From: Karalla daura
Taxonomy: Eukaryota > Chordata > Actinopteri > Chaetodontiformes > Leiognathidae
NCBI GenBank assembly: GCA_029224185.1
Contig: CM055190.1
Coordinates: 1,759,560-1,823,559 of the forward strand
Direction: 5' to 3'
Length of the DNA: 64,000 bases
Positions 63,750 to 64,000 of this stretch are shown piece by piece (position 1 is the stretch's first letter; every line of letters starts with the position of its first letter). The notes under the pieces are model-generated. The model saw only the letters and a list, made by a program, of their open reading frames with translations, was not told the origin of the DNA and did not search any database. Both the position numbers and the translations under genes were made by a program.

Positions 63750-64000
63750 CTGCCTTTCAGTCACAGAACACTGAAATGAACCACCTCCATGAAGCAAAAT
63801 GACCCCCACTCATCAATAGCACATAGGGGATTAGTCTAAATAGTCTGCAGGCTTTGGGCAAATGGTTGGCCTGATAACATCAATCTCAGACAAAAACATT
63901 GTAAAAAAAGTTTTGAAAAATTAAAGATCTAAACTTTGAGGACGCCTTGATATAAATATAGAGTAAGCATGATCTCTATGAGTAAGTTGTGGTGTGGTAA

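Larger units (their letters stand above)
59585..64000 (-). other. adamts17 upstream intron; no exon found
   Basis: I looked for prodomain or signal-peptide exons on the minus strand and found none. Contents: poly-C 60916-60929, (GGAGCA)n 61575-61697, (CTAA)n 63687-63749. Open frames at 59972-60314 and 63221-63670 resemble nothing known. Confidence 0.6.

Overview
This window is vertebrate nuclear DNA, most likely from a ray-finned (teleost) fish. The evidence is short introns, very dense (CA)n/(GT)n microsatellites, GATA/GACA tetranucleotide arrays, hAT- and Tigger-like MITEs typical of fish genomes, and one vertebrate gene split into 20 exons. The species cannot be named from the sequence alone.

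One protein-coding gene is supported. It is the minus-strand orthologue of ADAMTS17, a secreted zinc metalloprotease of the extracellular matrix. Twenty coding exons run from 59584 down to the stop codon at 13334. All have GT-AG introns and compatible phases, giving 914 complete codons plus a stop. In order they encode the last prodomain residues with a furin site, the metalloprotease with its zinc motif split over two exons, the disintegrin-like domain, TSR1, the cysteine-rich domain, the spacer, TSR2 to TSR5 and a C-terminal PLAC domain. The signal peptide and most of the prodomain must lie on exons beyond position 64000; none was found in 59585-64000. Two exons (84 and 44 bp) are too short to stand out as open reading frames and were found by following phase and homology.

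Layout: 1-10164 is intergenic with no recognised gene (27-bp minisatellite, CA arrays, a short interstitial telomere repeat). 10165-13333 is the probable 3' UTR. 13334-35916 is compact and holds 15 exons. 35917-57722 holds three large introns with only two small exons. 57723-59584 holds the first three exons seen here. 59585-64000 is upstream intron.

The most striking pattern is how many exons have simple repeats right at their splice sites. Exons 11 and 16 sit between (UG)n and (CA)n runs that are complementary in the pre-mRNA. Exons 9 and 10 have (UG)n where a pyrimidine tract is expected. Exon 14 has a minisatellite built from branch-point-like and pyrimidine motifs. Exon 3 has a purine hexamer array 19 nt past its donor. 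Exon 6, which carries the third zinc ligand and Met-turn, lies between two long CU arrays and could be skipped in frame. Most long open frames in the window are translations of minisatellites. Exon numbers are window numbers; two or so 5' exons are missing.
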